From the NCBI RefSeq assembly GCF_036208045.1, contig NZ_CP121472.1, positions 372,001 to 436,000 of the forward strand: a DNA stretch of 64,000 nt, in the 5' to 3' direction. The translations under genes were made by a program, and so were the position numbers. The stretch comes from Thiorhodovibrio winogradskyi. GTDB taxonomy: Bacteria; Pseudomonadota; Gammaproteobacteria; Chromatiales; Chromatiaceae. A model generated the notes under the pieces. It worked only from the letters and a program-made list of their open reading frames with translations. It ran no database searches and was not told the origin of the DNA. Shown here piece by piece: positions 1-8,819 of the stretch (its first letter is position 1; each line of letters opens with the position of its first letter).

Positions 1-1
1 G

Positions 2-847
2 CTGATGCTGGGTGAGCCCGAGGCCGTGGTGGCGGCGGTTTGCTCGCCCGGGCTGACCGAGGAGCTTGCCCGCCGCGCCTGGTGGGCGATGGAGGATGCC
101 AGGAACGCTCGGCGCATGCTTGCGAATCCTGTCATCGCTGGCAGCGCGCTGGGCCGCGAGTTGGCCTCATATCTAATCGAATTCCTGCCGTTCGAGACTG
201 ACAGCGAGCGCATGATGGAGTCCGTGCGCCTGGTGCTGCGGCCGGGCTTGATCGGCCCCGAGGCGCGCCAGGATCTGTGGCAAAAAGCCGCGCGCAAACA
301 GGCCTATTTGCTCGGCTTTCTGCGCGCCCTGCCGGACGATCTGCCCGCGCCACTGCCGCCGCGAGCCGATCTTGCGCAACTCGACCAGGCGCTGGCGCCG
401 CTCGCCGCGGACGGCAACACGGTCGCATGGCTGCTGTTGCGTTGTGCCAGCGGTGGCGGTCAGCGGTTTCTCGACACCCTGTCGCGGGTGTTGGCCAAGC
501 CGCCCAATCAGGAGGTGGTCACCGCCGCCTTCGACCTGATGCGTGAGTATTTCAGCCCCATGCGCCCCGAGGGCGAGCCCAGGCTCACGCTGGCCGAACT
601 AAAGGCCGAGGCCGACGCGGTTGCCAGCGGCACGGTGCCTGAAGGCGCGCATGCCTGCCTGGAGCGCCTGCCGCGCATCGGTCCCGAACTGTCCGCCCTG
701 CGCCTGCTCTCGGGCGTGAGCTACGCTACCCTGCGCCCGGTGCTGCCGGATCCGACCACCCTTGGCACCCTGATGCGGCGCAAGATCACACCCGTGATCG
801 AGCCCCTGCAAGCGGCCATCGCCTGCTTGCGTGCCGCGCCAGATTAA
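2..847 (+). CDS. dsrS: DsrS-like sulfur-oxidation accessory protein, 5' truncated by the window edge
   Basis: The frame is open from the first base, so the N-terminus lies outside the window and the in-window ATG at 5 is probably internal. About 281 residues are visible. The protein looks soluble, with no membrane segments or signal, and is rich in Leu, Ala, Arg and Pro. Stretches such as [16 protein letters not shown] and [16 protein letters not shown] resemble, from memory, DsrS, a cytoplasmic protein of unknown biochemical role encoded at the end of the dsr operon in purple sulfur bacteria. The family call is recall rather than a search. A dsr cluster immediately to the left would confirm it. 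The sat-aprMBA genes in this same window fit a reverse-Dsr sulfur oxidizer. No catalytic motif is seen. Confidence 0.6.
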   Translation: MMLGEPEAVVAAVCSPGLTEELARRAWWAMEDARNARRMLANPVIAGSALGRELASYLIEFLPFETDSERMMESVRLVLRPGLIGPEARQDLWQKAARKQAYLLGFLRALPDDLPAPLPPRADLAQLDQALAPLAADGNTVAWLLLRCASGGGQRFLDTLSRVLAKPPNQEVVTAAFDLMREYFSPMRPEGEPRLTLAELKAEADAVASGTVPEGAHACLERLPRIGPELSALRLLSGVSYATLRPVLPDPTTLGTLMRRKITPVIEPLQAAIACLRAAPD

Positions 848-870
848 ACCGCCATGTTAAATTGGTTGGT

Positions 871-1911
871 ATGCCATTGATCGGCTTGGAAATGGTGCGG
901 GCCCTGGTGCTGATTGGGCTCTGCCTGTTACCGACCCTGGCCGCCGCACAGGCCCAAGAGCCCAATTGCGGTCGCGGACCCGAGGACAATATCAACGAAG
1001 AGCGCTGGACACTCAGTGAAGACGGAACCGTCGGCGACGAACAAAACCGCCTGGTTTGGAAGCAATGCGCCGAGGGTCTGCGGGGCGAGCGCTGTCGCGA
1101 CGGCCGCCTGGCCTACTTGACCTGGGAGCGGGCGCTCGCAATCGCCGAGACAAGCACCTTTGCCGGCTACGATGACTGGCGCATTCCCAGGCTCGATGAA
1201 CTGCGCCAGATCATCCAGCCCGGCTGCCTGTTACCAGCCGTGAATCTGTCGCTCTTTCCCAACACGCCCTCGGGTTGGTTCTGGTTCAACTCCGCCGAGG
1301 CCGATAATTCCCCACGCGCCGGCCAGCTTGGCTTTGCCTTTGGTGAGGAGTTTAGCGCCAACCAGCGCAACGTCGTTCATCTGCGCCTGGTGCGGGAACT
1401 GCCTGAACAGCCCGAACCCGAGGCGGATGCCGCGGCCAACGCGCCAGCGCCCGATGCTCCCCCAGATCTTCCCCCAGATCTTCCCCCAGATCTTCCCCCA
1501 GATCTTCCCCCAGATGTCCCTCCAGATGCTCCAGGCGCGGATGGGCAGCCGCAACCAGGCGAGCCGGGCGCTGCCGAAGCCGGTCAGGATGCGCAAGCCG
1601 ACCCAGATGCCGATGCCCAGGCAGCCGAACCACAGCCGGCGGACCCGGCCGCCGAGCAACCTGGCGACCCTGGTGCGAATCCTGCCGCTGACCAAATGAA
1701 TGACCAGGCCGATGGCCAGGCTGGTGACCAGGATGCCGATCCAGCCGCCGGCCAGGATGCCCCCGACAACCCCGATCAGCCAGCCGGACAAGCGGCCGGC
1801 GACAACGGCGGCGATGGTGTGGATGGCGCCGAGCAGCCCGGGCTGCTCCCGGGTCCACCCGCGGACGCCCCCGCGGCAGGCCCACCTGGCGATCAGGCGC
1901 CGGACAATTGA
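871..1911 (+). CDS. Secreted DUF1566 (Lcl C-terminal-like) protein with repetitive acidic tail
   Basis: The start is uncertain. The ATG at 871 or at 892 both lead straight into a signal peptide (VRALVLIGLCLLPTLAAAQA), so the product is exported. Residues about 30-175 form a DUF1566-type domain with the usual WxxAL, DDWRIPRLDELRQII and WFW..S signatures, a fold found in many bacterial surface and secreted proteins of unknown function. From about residue 180 to the end the protein is low complexity, rich in Pro, Asp, Ala, Gln and Gly, beginning with PPDL repeats encoded by a 12-bp tandem array. The gene follows the DsrS-like gene by only 23 bases in the same direction, so co-transcription is possible. 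Its role is unknown; a surface or periplasmic linker-like tail is inferred. Confidence 0.75.
   Translation: MPLIGLEMVRALVLIGLCLLPTLAAAQAQEPNCGRGPEDNINEERWTLSEDGTVGDEQNRLVWKQCAEGLRGERCRDGRLAYLTWERALAIAETSTFAGYDDWRIPRLDELRQIIQPGCLLPAVNLSLFPNTPSGWFWFNSAEADNSPRAGQLGFAFGEEFSANQRNVVHLRLVRELPEQPEPEADAAANAPAPDAPPDLPPDLPPDLPPDLPPDVPPDAPGADGQPQPGEPGAAEAGQDAQADPDADAQAAEPQPADPAAEQPGDPGANPAADQMNDQADGQAGDQDADPAAGQDAPDNPDQPAGQAAGDNGGDGVDGAEQPGLLPGPPADAPAAGPPGDQAPDN
1459..1530 (+). repeat. 12-bp tandem repeat coding PPDL units
   Basis: Four perfect copies of CCCCCAGATCTT (1459-1506) are followed by two diverged copies to about 1530. The unit is a multiple of three, so copy-number change would lengthen or shorten the secreted protein without breaking its frame. 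Confidence 0.85.
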
Positions 1912-1990
1912 TACCAGGCCAACAGCAACGAGAATCCTGTGCTCAGACTTCGCCCAGCCAGCCATTCCAACATTGGGAGTCTTATTCGCT

Positions 1991-2090
1991 GTAGTGGCGG
2001 CTTCCAGCCACTTCATGACGCGCCAAAATGGCGCGTCTACTGAGAACCGGGCCAACAACCGGGCGCTGGAAAACGAAATTTGGAATTGCT
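1991..2090. repeat. Dispersed intergenic repeat, copy A
   Basis: This stretch between the DUF1566 gene and rnr matches 51351-51435 over its whole length, apart from a gap of about 15 bases. Shared blocks include CGGCTTCCAGCC, CTTCATGACGCGCCAA and GGAATTGCT. The left part forms a hairpin (AGTGGC with GCCACT), and the other copy keeps the hairpin with changed bases. It explains the apparent N-terminal extension in front of rnr, which is not coding. Confidence 0.75.
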
Positions 2091-2168
2091 ACAAGATCCC
2101 TTGTCAGCACACCCGGCGGCTTCGGGTGGGTTAAACTAGCGGTTTTCTCAGCCGGAAGCCTTTCCATC

Positions 2169-4418
2169 GTGGCCAGACGCAAAAAATCCCAATCCGCCAA
2201 AGTGCTTGATCCGCATCGCGAACGCGAGGCGCGGAAATACGACAAGCCCATCCCCAGTCGCGAGTTTATCCTCGAGATCCTGACCGAGCGTGGGGTACCC
2301 ATGGATGCCGCCGGCGTGGCCAAGGCTCTCGACCTGAAGGATCCCGAGGAGCAGTTGGCACTCGAGCGCCGCCTGGGTGCCATGGTGCGCGATGGGCAGT
2401 TGGTGCGCAATCGCCGCGATGCTTTTTGCCTGGTCAACAAGAAGGACCTGATCGCCGGGCGGGTGATTGGTCACCCCGATGGTTTTGGTTTCCTCAAGCC
2501 CGATGAGGGCGGGGATGATCTATACCTATATCCCAAGGAAATGCGCGCGCTTTTCCATGGTGATCGCATTGTCGCGCGGGTGACTGGCCGCGACCGGCGC
2601 GGGCGACTCGAGGGCGCGGTGGTGGAGATTCTCGAGCGCAATACCCAGTCGGTGGTGGGGCGCTTCTACTCCGAGAGCGGCGTGGGCTTCGTGGTGCCGG
2701 ATAATAAGCGCATCAGCCACGACATCATTATTCCCAGCGATCGGGTGGGGTCGGCCACCAAGGGCCAGATCGTGGTGGCCGAGATTACTGATCAACCCAC
2801 CAAGCGCACCCAGCCGCTCGGTCAGGTGCTGGAAGTGCTTGGTGATCACATGGCCGCTGGCATGGAGACCGATATCGCCATTCGCGCGCACGATCTCCCC
2901 GTCGACTGGCCCGAGGCCGTGCTGCAACAGATTGCTGGCTTAAGCGAGGAGGTGCCGGAAGCCGCCAAGGCCGAACGCCAGGATTTGCGCGATCTGCCGC
3001 TGGTGACCATCGACGGGGCCGATGCGCGCGACTTCGACGACGCCGTCTATGCCGAGCGTAAGCCCAAGGGCTGGCGGCTTTTGGTCTGTATTGCCGATGT
3101 CTCGGCCTATGTGAGCCCGGGAGATGCGCTGGACCAGGAAGGTCGCGCGCGCGGCAATTCGGTCTATTTCCCCGATCGCGTCATCCCCATGCTGCCGGAG
3201 GTGCTCTCCAACGGGCTTTGCTCCCTCAACCCCCAGGTTGATCGGCTGTGCATGGCCTGTGAGCTTTATGTGAACCGCGACGGCAAGGTCACCCGCTCGC
3301 GCTTTTTTGAAGGCGTCATGCGCTCCGCCGCGCGACTGACTTACGACCAGGTGGCCGCCATGCTGGAGGGCGACCCGGCGCTGGGCGAGCAGTATGCCGA
3401 GCTGCTGCCCCATCTGCATGAGCTGCATCAGTTGTTTCAGACCTTGCTTGAGGCGCGCAGGGGGCGCGGCGCCATCGACTTTGACACGGTCGAGACTCAG
3501 TTCGTTTTCAACGACCAAGGCCGGCTCGAGGCCATTGAGCCGCGCGCTCGCAACGACGCCCATCGGCTGATCGAGGAGTGCATGCTCGCGGCCAATGTCG
3601 CCGCCGCGCGCCTGTTCGAGCGCAAGAAGATGCCGGCGCTCTTTCGCATCCATGAGCAGCCCAAGGCTGAGAAGCTCTCCGATCTGCGGGAATTTCTCGC
3701 CGAACTGGGGTTGAATCTGCCTGGTGGGGATAAGCCCACCGCCAAGGATTACGGCACCCTGCTGGACTCGGTGCGGAAACGGGCGGATTTTCATCTCATC
3801 CAAACCGTGCTGCTGCGTTCCATGCAACAGGCGATGTACAGCTCGGACAATGTCGGTCACTTTGGCCTGGCCTACGAGGGCTATACCCATTTTACCTCGC
3901 CGATTCGACGCTATCCGGATCTGGTCGTCCACCGCATCATCAAGCACATTTTGGCCGGTGGTGGCGTGGCGGAGTTGGATTATTCCAAACCCGAGCTGCA
4001 GCAGATCGCCGAGCACTGCTCGGGCACGGAGCGGCGCGCCGACGAGGCCACCCGCGACGCCAGCGACTGGCTCAAGTGCGAGTACATGCGCGACAAGCTC
4101 GGCGAGCAGTTCGACGGCACCATTGTCAGCGTGCAGGGTTTTGGCCTGTTCGTCGAGCTCGACGATGTCTATGTCGATGGGCTGGTGCACATCACCGCGC
4201 TGGATAACGACTTCTACCACTTCGACCCCATCGGACACCGGCTCAATGGCGCCCGTACCGGTCAGGTGTATCGCCTGGGCGACCGGCTGCGGGTGCAGGT
4301 GGCGGCGGTGAATCTCGACGAGCGCAAGATCGACTTCGTGCTGGCGCCCACGGCCAAACAAGCCGAGGGCGCCAAGCGACCACGGCGACGCGGCAACCGC
4401 AAGCGTGCGGTTGGTTGA
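2169..4418 (+). CDS. rnr: Ribonuclease R (3'-5' exoribonuclease)
   Basis: Processive hydrolytic 3' to 5' exonuclease of the RNB family that degrades structured RNA in the cytoplasm. I chose the GTG at 2169 (749 aa) because GGAAG at 2154-2158 gives a Shine-Dalgarno and the product then begins with VARRKKSQSAKVLDPHRERE, typical of the family. The longer open frame upstream runs into an intergenic repeat. Domain order: N-terminal winged helix (about 20-90), two cold-shock domains (about 95-240), RNB catalytic domain with the metal-binding aspartates in DGADARDFDDAV (near 285), C-terminal S1 domain (about 640-725), and a basic tail ending RRRGNRKRA. rlmB follows at once, as in E. coli. Confidence 0.95.
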   Translation: MARRKKSQSAKVLDPHREREARKYDKPIPSREFILEILTERGVPMDAAGVAKALDLKDPEEQLALERRLGAMVRDGQLVRNRRDAFCLVNKKDLIAGRVIGHPDGFGFLKPDEGGDDLYLYPKEMRALFHGDRIVARVTGRDRRGRLEGAVVEILERNTQSVVGRFYSESGVGFVVPDNKRISHDIIIPSDRVGSATKGQIVVAEITDQPTKRTQPLGQVLEVLGDHMAAGMETDIAIRAHDLPVDWPEAVLQQIAGLSEEVPEAAKAERQDLRDLPLVTIDGADARDFDDAVYAERKPKGWRLLVCIADVSAYVSPGDALDQEGRARGNSVYFPDRVIPMLPEVLSNGLCSLNPQVDRLCMACELYVNRDGKVTRSRFFEGVMRSAARLTYDQVAAMLEGDPALGEQYAELLPHLHELHQLFQTLLEARRGRGAIDFDTVETQFVFNDQGRLEAIEPRARNDAHRLIEECMLAANVAAARLFERKKMPALFRIHEQPKAEKLSDLREFLAELGLNLPGGDKPTAKDYGTLLDSVRKRADFHLIQTVLLRSMQQAMYSSDNVGHFGLAYEGYTHFTSPIRRYPDLVVHRIIKHILAGGGVAELDYSKPELQQIAEHCSGTERRADEATRDASDWLKCEYMRDKLGEQFDGTIVSVQGFGLFVELDDVYVDGLVHITALDNDFYHFDPIGHRLNGARTGQVYRLGDRLRVQVAAVNLDERKIDFVLAPTAKQAEGAKRPRRRGNRKRAVG

Positions 4419-4453
4419 GCCGGAGTGCCTTTCTGAAACCGGCTGCCGCAAGC

Positions 4454-5209
4454 ATGACCCACGCCGAGGGCGGCGCGCCCGTCATGGGCATCAATGCCGT
4501 GCGCGCCGCTCTGAGTCAGGGCGGGGTGCGTGAGCTGTGGCTTGATCGCGCCCGCCGTGATCGGCGTCTGAGCGAGCTGGTCGATTTGGCGCGCGCCGCC
4601 GGGGTGCCAGTGCGTCAGCAAGACCGCTGCGCGCTTGATGAGGCGACTGCCGGCGGCAATCACCAGGGTGCATTGGCCTGGACGCAAGCGCCCGCCGCGC
4701 GCGGCGAGGCCGATCTCGACCAACTGCTGGCGTCCGGCCCGGCCGACCCGCTGCTGCTGGTGCTCGATGGTGTGACCGACCCGCACAACCTGGGCGCCTG
4801 CTTGCGTTGTGCCGACGGCGCCGGTGCGCTGGCGGTGATCGCGCCGCGAGATCGCGCCTGCGGGCTCACCGCCACGGCGGTCAAGGTGGCTAGCGGTGCC
4901 GCGGCTAGCGTCCCTTTCGTGCAGGTGACCAATCTCGCGCGCACCTTGGCGCGGTTACAGGAGCGAGGGCTCTGGGTGATCGGCCTGGCCGGCGAGGCCG
5001 ACGCCAGCCTGTTCGCGTTGGAGTTGACCGGCCCCCTGGCACTGGTCCTGGGCAGCGAGGGTCAGGGGTTGCGCCGGCTCACGCGCAAGCGCTGCGACCA
5101 ACTCGCCGCCCTGCCGCTGCGCGGCCAGGTCGAAAGCCTAAACGTCTCCGTCAGCGCCGGCATCTGCCTGTATGAAGCGCTGCGCCAGCGCTTGGCGGGA
5201 GCGGCCTAA
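4454..5209 (+). CDS. rlmB: 23S rRNA (guanosine-2'-O-)-methyltransferase RlmB
   Basis: SpoU-family (SPOUT) enzyme that methylates the 2'-O of G2251 in 23S rRNA using S-adenosylmethionine. The ATG at 4454 gives 251 residues, close to the usual 243; an upstream TTG at 4415 would overlap the rnr stop but adds a non-conserved leader. The N-terminal substrate-binding domain starts at MGINAVRAAL. The catalytic half has DGVTDPHNLGACLR, the family motif 1, then LVLGSEGQGLRRL (motif 2) and LNVSVSAGICLYEALRQR (motif 3), which form the trefoil knot. It pairs with rnr, an order conserved in gammaproteobacteria, and the start lies 35 bases after the rnr stop, so translation is probably coupled or the two share a transcript. 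Confidence 0.95.
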   Translation: MTHAEGGAPVMGINAVRAALSQGGVRELWLDRARRDRRLSELVDLARAAGVPVRQQDRCALDEATAGGNHQGALAWTQAPAARGEADLDQLLASGPADPLLLVLDGVTDPHNLGACLRCADGAGALAVIAPRDRACGLTATAVKVASGAAASVPFVQVTNLARTLARLQERGLWVIGLAGEADASLFALELTGPLALVLGSEGQGLRRLTRKRCDQLAALPLRGQVESLNVSVSAGICLYEALRQRLAGAA

Positions 5210-5316
5210 ACCGCGCCGCCGGAAGGCCGCGGGGGCGCGCGTTCCCTGCGCTCAAGCCCAGTCAGTCTGAGCTCCGGCGGTTGCCAGTATCGGGTCTTTT
5301 CTGTTTCCATCCACCC

Positions 5317-7215
5317 ATGTCACGCATCAAGTCGTTGCCACCTCAATTAATCAATCAAATCGCCGCGGGCGAGGTGATTGAGCGCCCGGCGTCCATCGTC
5401 AAGGAACTGGTCGAAAACAGTCTGGATGCCGGTGCGCGCCAGATTGAGGTGCTCCTGGAGCGCGGCGGTGCCAAGCGCATTTTGGTGCGCGACGATGGTT
5501 GCGGCATGAGCGCCGAGGAGCTGCCATTGGCGGTCTCGCGCCACGCAACCAGCAAGATCGCCTCGCTGGCCGATCTGGAGTCGGTCGCGACCCTGGGATT
5601 TCGCGGCGAGGCCCTGCCCAGCATGGCCTCGGTGGCGCGGCTGCGGATCCTCTCGCGCCGTGCCGACGCGGACCATGGATTCGCCATCACCGCCGATGGC
5701 AGTGACCAGACCCCGGCGGCGGAACCGGCGGCTCATGCCCCGGGTACCAGCGTCGAGGTGCTGGATTTGTTCTTCAATACTCCGGCGCGGCGCAAGTTTT
5801 TGCGCACTGAGAAAACTGAGCTGGGCCATATTGAACAACTCATCCGGCGGCTGGCGCTGGCGCATGCCAGGGTCGGTTTTCGGCTGGAACATAACGGTCG
5901 TTCGGTGCTGGATCTGCGTGCCCCCAGTCATGGGGATATTAACGACGGGCAAGCAAGCGATGGGCAAGCAAGCCTGAGGCGGCGGCTCGAACAAACCCTG
6001 GGGGGCGATTTCCTCGACGCCGCCCTGATGCTTGAGGATCAGGCCGTTGGGCTGCGACTGTTTGGCTGGGTCGCGCAGCCGGCCTTCAGCCGCTCGCAGG
6101 CGGACCGGCAGTTTTTCTTCGTCAACGGTCGCATGGTGCGCGACAAGCTGGTTGCCCATGCGGTGCGCCAGGCCTATCAGGACGTGCTGCATCACAGTCG
6201 TCATCCGGCTTATGTGCTCTTTCTGGAGCTTGATCCGCGCCAGGTCGATGTCAATGTTCATCCGGCCAAGCAGGAAGTCCGGTTTCGCGAGGGGCGCCAG
6301 GTGCACGATTTTATTTTTCGCGCCCTGCATCGTCGGCTCGCGGGTGGCGCCATGGCCGCGGGCGCGCTGTCGCACGGGGACGACTCCGTGGCGTCGCCTC
6401 CACCCGAGGCGCCGCCACCTGCTCAGCCTCCGGCGTCAGCGCCACTGGCCGGGCGGCCCCCGCCCGCGGGCGGGCAGCCGTCCCTGCCGCTGCGCGAATC
6501 GGCCGGGGCCTACGCGGCAAATTTTGCCTGGCAGCAGCCTTGGTCCGCCGCCGAGCAGGCTCTGGCCGAAGCCGTTGCCGGGGACGATCAGACGGCCGCG
6601 GGGCAAGATCAGGCAGCCGCCGGAGAAGTGCCGCCGCTGGGGTTCGCGCTTGGCCAGCTCAATGGAGTCTATGTGCTGGCGCAGGGGGCGGATGGTCTGG
6701 TGATTGTGGATATGCACGCGGCCCACGAGCGGGTGTGCTACGAGCGCATGAAAACCGCCTGGCAGGCCCAGGGGCAGGTGCGCCGCCAGCCGCTGCTGGT
6801 GCCGGTCAGCCTGCGTCTGAGTCGTGCCGAGGCGGATCTGCTCGAGACCCATGATGCCGATTTACAGGCACTGGGGCTGGTGGTCAGCCGCCTGGGAGAG
6901 GAGCAGGTGGCGGTGCGGGAAATTCCTGCCATGCTGCAGGGCGCGGATGTGGAACAACTGCTGCGCGATCTTCTGTCCGATCTCGCCGAGCACGGCCAGA
7001 GCGCGCGCTTGCAGCAGCAGGCCAACGCCCTGCTCGCGACCATGGCCTGCCATGGCTCGGTGCGCGCCAACCGACGGCTGAGCCTGCCGGAGATGAACGC
7101 CCTGCTGCGAGCGATGGAATCCACCGCGCGCTCGGATCAATGCAATCACGGGCGCCCGACCTGGGTGAAACTCTCGCGGCAGGAGTTGGATCGGCTGTTT
7201 CTGCGCGGGCAATGA
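5317..7215 (+). CDS. mutL: DNA mismatch repair protein MutL
   Basis: GHKL-family ATPase that links MutS mismatch recognition to MutH/UvrD or nicking. The ATG at 5317 gives 632 residues starting [20 protein letters not shown], the invariant N-terminus. Other ATPase motifs are [16 protein letters not shown] and GFRGEAL. A Pro/Ala-rich linker (about 355-440) joins the C-terminal dimerization domain, which starts near [14 protein letters not shown]. The [15 protein letters not shown] segment is typical of C-terminal domains in species that also carry MutH. No endonuclease DQHAX2EX4E motif is intact, so nicking probably depends on another protein. The gene overlaps miaA by four bases (ATGA). The E. 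coli neighbours upstream (amiB, yjeE) are not present; rnr-rlmB is there instead. Confidence 0.96.
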   Translation: MSRIKSLPPQLINQIAAGEVIERPASIVKELVENSLDAGARQIEVLLERGGAKRILVRDDGCGMSAEELPLAVSRHATSKIASLADLESVATLGFRGEALPSMASVARLRILSRRADADHGFAITADGSDQTPAAEPAAHAPGTSVEVLDLFFNTPARRKFLRTEKTELGHIEQLIRRLALAHARVGFRLEHNGRSVLDLRAPSHGDINDGQASDGQASLRRRLEQTLGGDFLDAALMLEDQAVGLRLFGWVAQPAFSRSQADRQFFFVNGRMVRDKLVAHAVRQAYQDVLHHSRHPAYVLFLELDPRQVDVNVHPAKQEVRFREGRQVHDFIFRALHRRLAGGAMAAGALSHGDDSVASPPPEAPPPAQPPASAPLAGRPPPAGGQPSLPLRESAGAYAANFAWQQPWSAAEQALAEAVAGDDQTAAGQDQAAAGEVPPLGFALGQLNGVYVLAQGADGLVIVDMHAAHERVCYERMKTAWQAQGQVRRQPLLVPVSLRLSRAEADLLETHDADLQALGLVVSRLGEEQVAVREIPAMLQGADVEQLLRDLLSDLAEHGQSARLQQQANALLATMACHGSVRANRRLSLPEMNALLRAMESTARSDQCNHGRPTWVKLSRQELDRLFLRGQ

Positions 7216-8240
7216 AAGACGCGACTCCAAGCGAGGGACTTGCTGGGGCGGGTCCGGTGGAATGGGATTCGCTGCCACCAGCAATCTTCCTGATGGGGCC
7301 AACCGCGGCCGGCAAGACGGCCCTGGCGCTTGACTTGGTCGAGCGGCTGCCGTGTGAGATCATCAGTGTCGACTCGGCGCTGGTGTATCAGGGCATGGAT
7401 ATCGGCACCGCCAAGCCGTCGCCAGAGATTCGCGCCCGGGTGCCGCATCGGCTGATGGATATCCTCGATCCCGGCGAGGCCTATTCCGCGGCGCGGTTTC
7501 GCCTTGATGCATTGCGGGCCATGGAAGAGATCACCGGCGTGGGTCGGGTGCCGCTGCTGGTTGGGGGCACTATGCTCTATTTTCGTGCACTGGTACGCGG
7601 GCTGGCGCCCCTGCCGCGGGCGCACCCCGAGTTGCGCCGCGATCTGTCGCGCCAGCTTGAGCGCATGGGCTCGGCGCGGATGCATCGCTGGTTGGCGGTG
7701 CTGGACGCGGCCAGCGCGGCGCGCATTCACCCCAATGATCCGCAGCGGATTCAGCGCGCGCTCGAGGTCTATCTGACTACTGGGCGCGCACTCGGGGACC
7801 ATTGGGCGGAGGCCGCCGCGCAACACTTGCCTTATCGGGTCGTGAAACTCGTCAAGGCGCCCGGTCCGACAGTGGGACAGGCTGGATCATCCGGGCGCGA
7901 ACGTCAGGCCTTGCGTGAGCGCATTGCGCAGCGCTTCGATGCCATGCTGGCGGCGGGTTTTGAAGCCGAAGTGGCGCGTTTGCGCGCGCGCGGTGATCTG
8001 CATCCCGCTTTGCCTTCGATGCGCGCGGTCGGCTATCGGCAAATGTGGCACTATTTGGATGGCGACTGTGATTTCGCGCGCATGCGCGAGCTTGCCATCA
8101 CGGCAACGCGGCAACTCGCCAAGCGGCAGATGACCTGGCTGAGATCCGAGAGCGATTGCATCTGGCTGCCCCAGGGGGGCTCCCTGTTGGATCGGGCGCT
8201 GGAGAGGCTGGCAAATCTGGCGGCCATCGGTGAGTGCTGA
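7212..8240 (+). CDS. miaA: tRNA dimethylallyltransferase MiaA
   Basis: Transfers the dimethylallyl group from DMAPP to N6 of A37 in tRNAs that read UNN codons. The ATG at 7212 overlaps the mutL stop as ATGA, giving 342 residues and translational coupling. The P-loop is GPTAAGKT (near residue 27), followed by the substrate motif [16 protein letters not shown]. Other family marks are [29 protein letters not shown] and the C-terminal [14 protein letters not shown]. Its place between mutL and hfq is the standard gammaproteobacterial order. Confidence 0.96.
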   Translation: MKDATPSEGLAGAGPVEWDSLPPAIFLMGPTAAGKTALALDLVERLPCEIISVDSALVYQGMDIGTAKPSPEIRARVPHRLMDILDPGEAYSAARFRLDALRAMEEITGVGRVPLLVGGTMLYFRALVRGLAPLPRAHPELRRDLSRQLERMGSARMHRWLAVLDAASAARIHPNDPQRIQRALEVYLTTGRALGDHWAEAAAQHLPYRVVKLVKAPGPTVGQAGSSGRERQALRERIAQRFDAMLAAGFEAEVARLRARGDLHPALPSMRAVGYRQMWHYLDGDCDFARMRELAITATRQLAKRQMTWLRSESDCIWLPQGGSLLDRALERLANLAAIGEC

Positions 8241-8264
8241 GCTGGCGCGGCCCTGGCGCGGCCC

Positions 8265-8308
8265 AGGGCGCTTGCTGGCCGCAAGGTGACAAGAATGGCG
8301 CCTTTTTT
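8265..8308 (+). terminator. Probable intrinsic terminator after miaA
   Basis: GGCGC (8267-8271) can pair with GCGCC (8298-8302). A nested CTTGC/GCAAG hairpin lies in the loop and six T (8303-8308) follow. The long loop makes it weaker than a textbook terminator, but it lies 25 bases after the miaA stop. Confidence 0.45.
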
Positions 8309-8359
8309 GCTTGGACGTCGGACCAAAGGTCGCCAGTGAGACCATGACCCGGCGGCTCT

Positions 8360-8496
8360 GTGATAACGTATCACTTGCATTGACGTCCTATGCGTGCAAG
8401 CGCATCGTCGCGACCTGGCCCCTGCGAGCCTGATTGCCGCGGTTGCCGGCCTCCTCCGTGGTGTGCAGAACGGCGGTGGATGATCGTTGCGATCAT
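8360..8496. promoter_or_regulatory. Palindrome-rich leader upstream of hfq
   Basis: The non-coding stretch 8241-8537 holds three inverted repeats: GTGATA-3 nt-TATCAC (8360-8374), CTTGCA with TGCAAG (8374-8400), and ATGATCG-TTG-CGATCAT (8480-8496), the last 42 bases before the hfq start. They could be operators or leader hairpins. No clear -35/-10 pair was recognised. Confidence 0.35.
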
Positions 8497-8537
8497 GCGT
8501 TGATGGGGCTGCCCAATAACAACAAGAGAATTTCACT

Positions 8538-8795
8538 ATGTCGAAGGGACACAGTCTTCAGGATCCGTTTTTGAACGCATTGCGCAAAGAGCGCGTGCCG
8601 GTCTCGATTTTTCTGGTCAATGGCATCAAGCTCCAGGGACAGGTCGAGTCCTTCGATCAGTTCGTGGTGTTGCTCAAGAACAATGTCAGTCAGATGATCT
8701 ACAAGCACGCGATTTCCACCGTGGTGCCGTCACGCAACGTCAAATGGTCCTATCCAGAGGATGACCTCGACCTGGATGAGAGCGAGGCGGAATGA
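8538..8795 (+). CDS. hfq: RNA chaperone Hfq
   Basis: Sm-like hexameric protein that promotes pairing of small RNAs with mRNAs. It is 85 residues long, and the whole Sm core is present. Sm1 holds [19 protein letters not shown] and [20 protein letters not shown]; Sm2 holds the [14 protein letters not shown] signature (the YKHA motif of the proximal U-binding face). The C-terminal tail is short and very acidic ([12 protein letters not shown]), much shorter than the E. coli tail. It sits between miaA and hflX, the conserved order. An inverted repeat is present in the leader 42 bases upstream. Confidence 0.98.
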   Translation: MSKGHSLQDPFLNALRKERVPVSIFLVNGIKLQGQVESFDQFVVLLKNNVSQMIYKHAISTVVPSRNVKWSYPEDDLDLDESEAE

Positions 8796-8819
8796 GGCGG
8801 TACCTGCCGCGGGTTTGCC

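Noticed and set aside
2028-2168. N-terminal extension of rnr (47 codons from 2028)
   Set aside because: It is read through the dispersed repeat, has no ribosome site, and lacks likeness to RNase R. The GTG at 2169 with GGAAG is better.
2940-4451. Long open frame of 503 codons on the minus strand
   Set aside because: It is antisense to rnr, with no domain likeness; GC-rich coding DNA often leaves such frames open.
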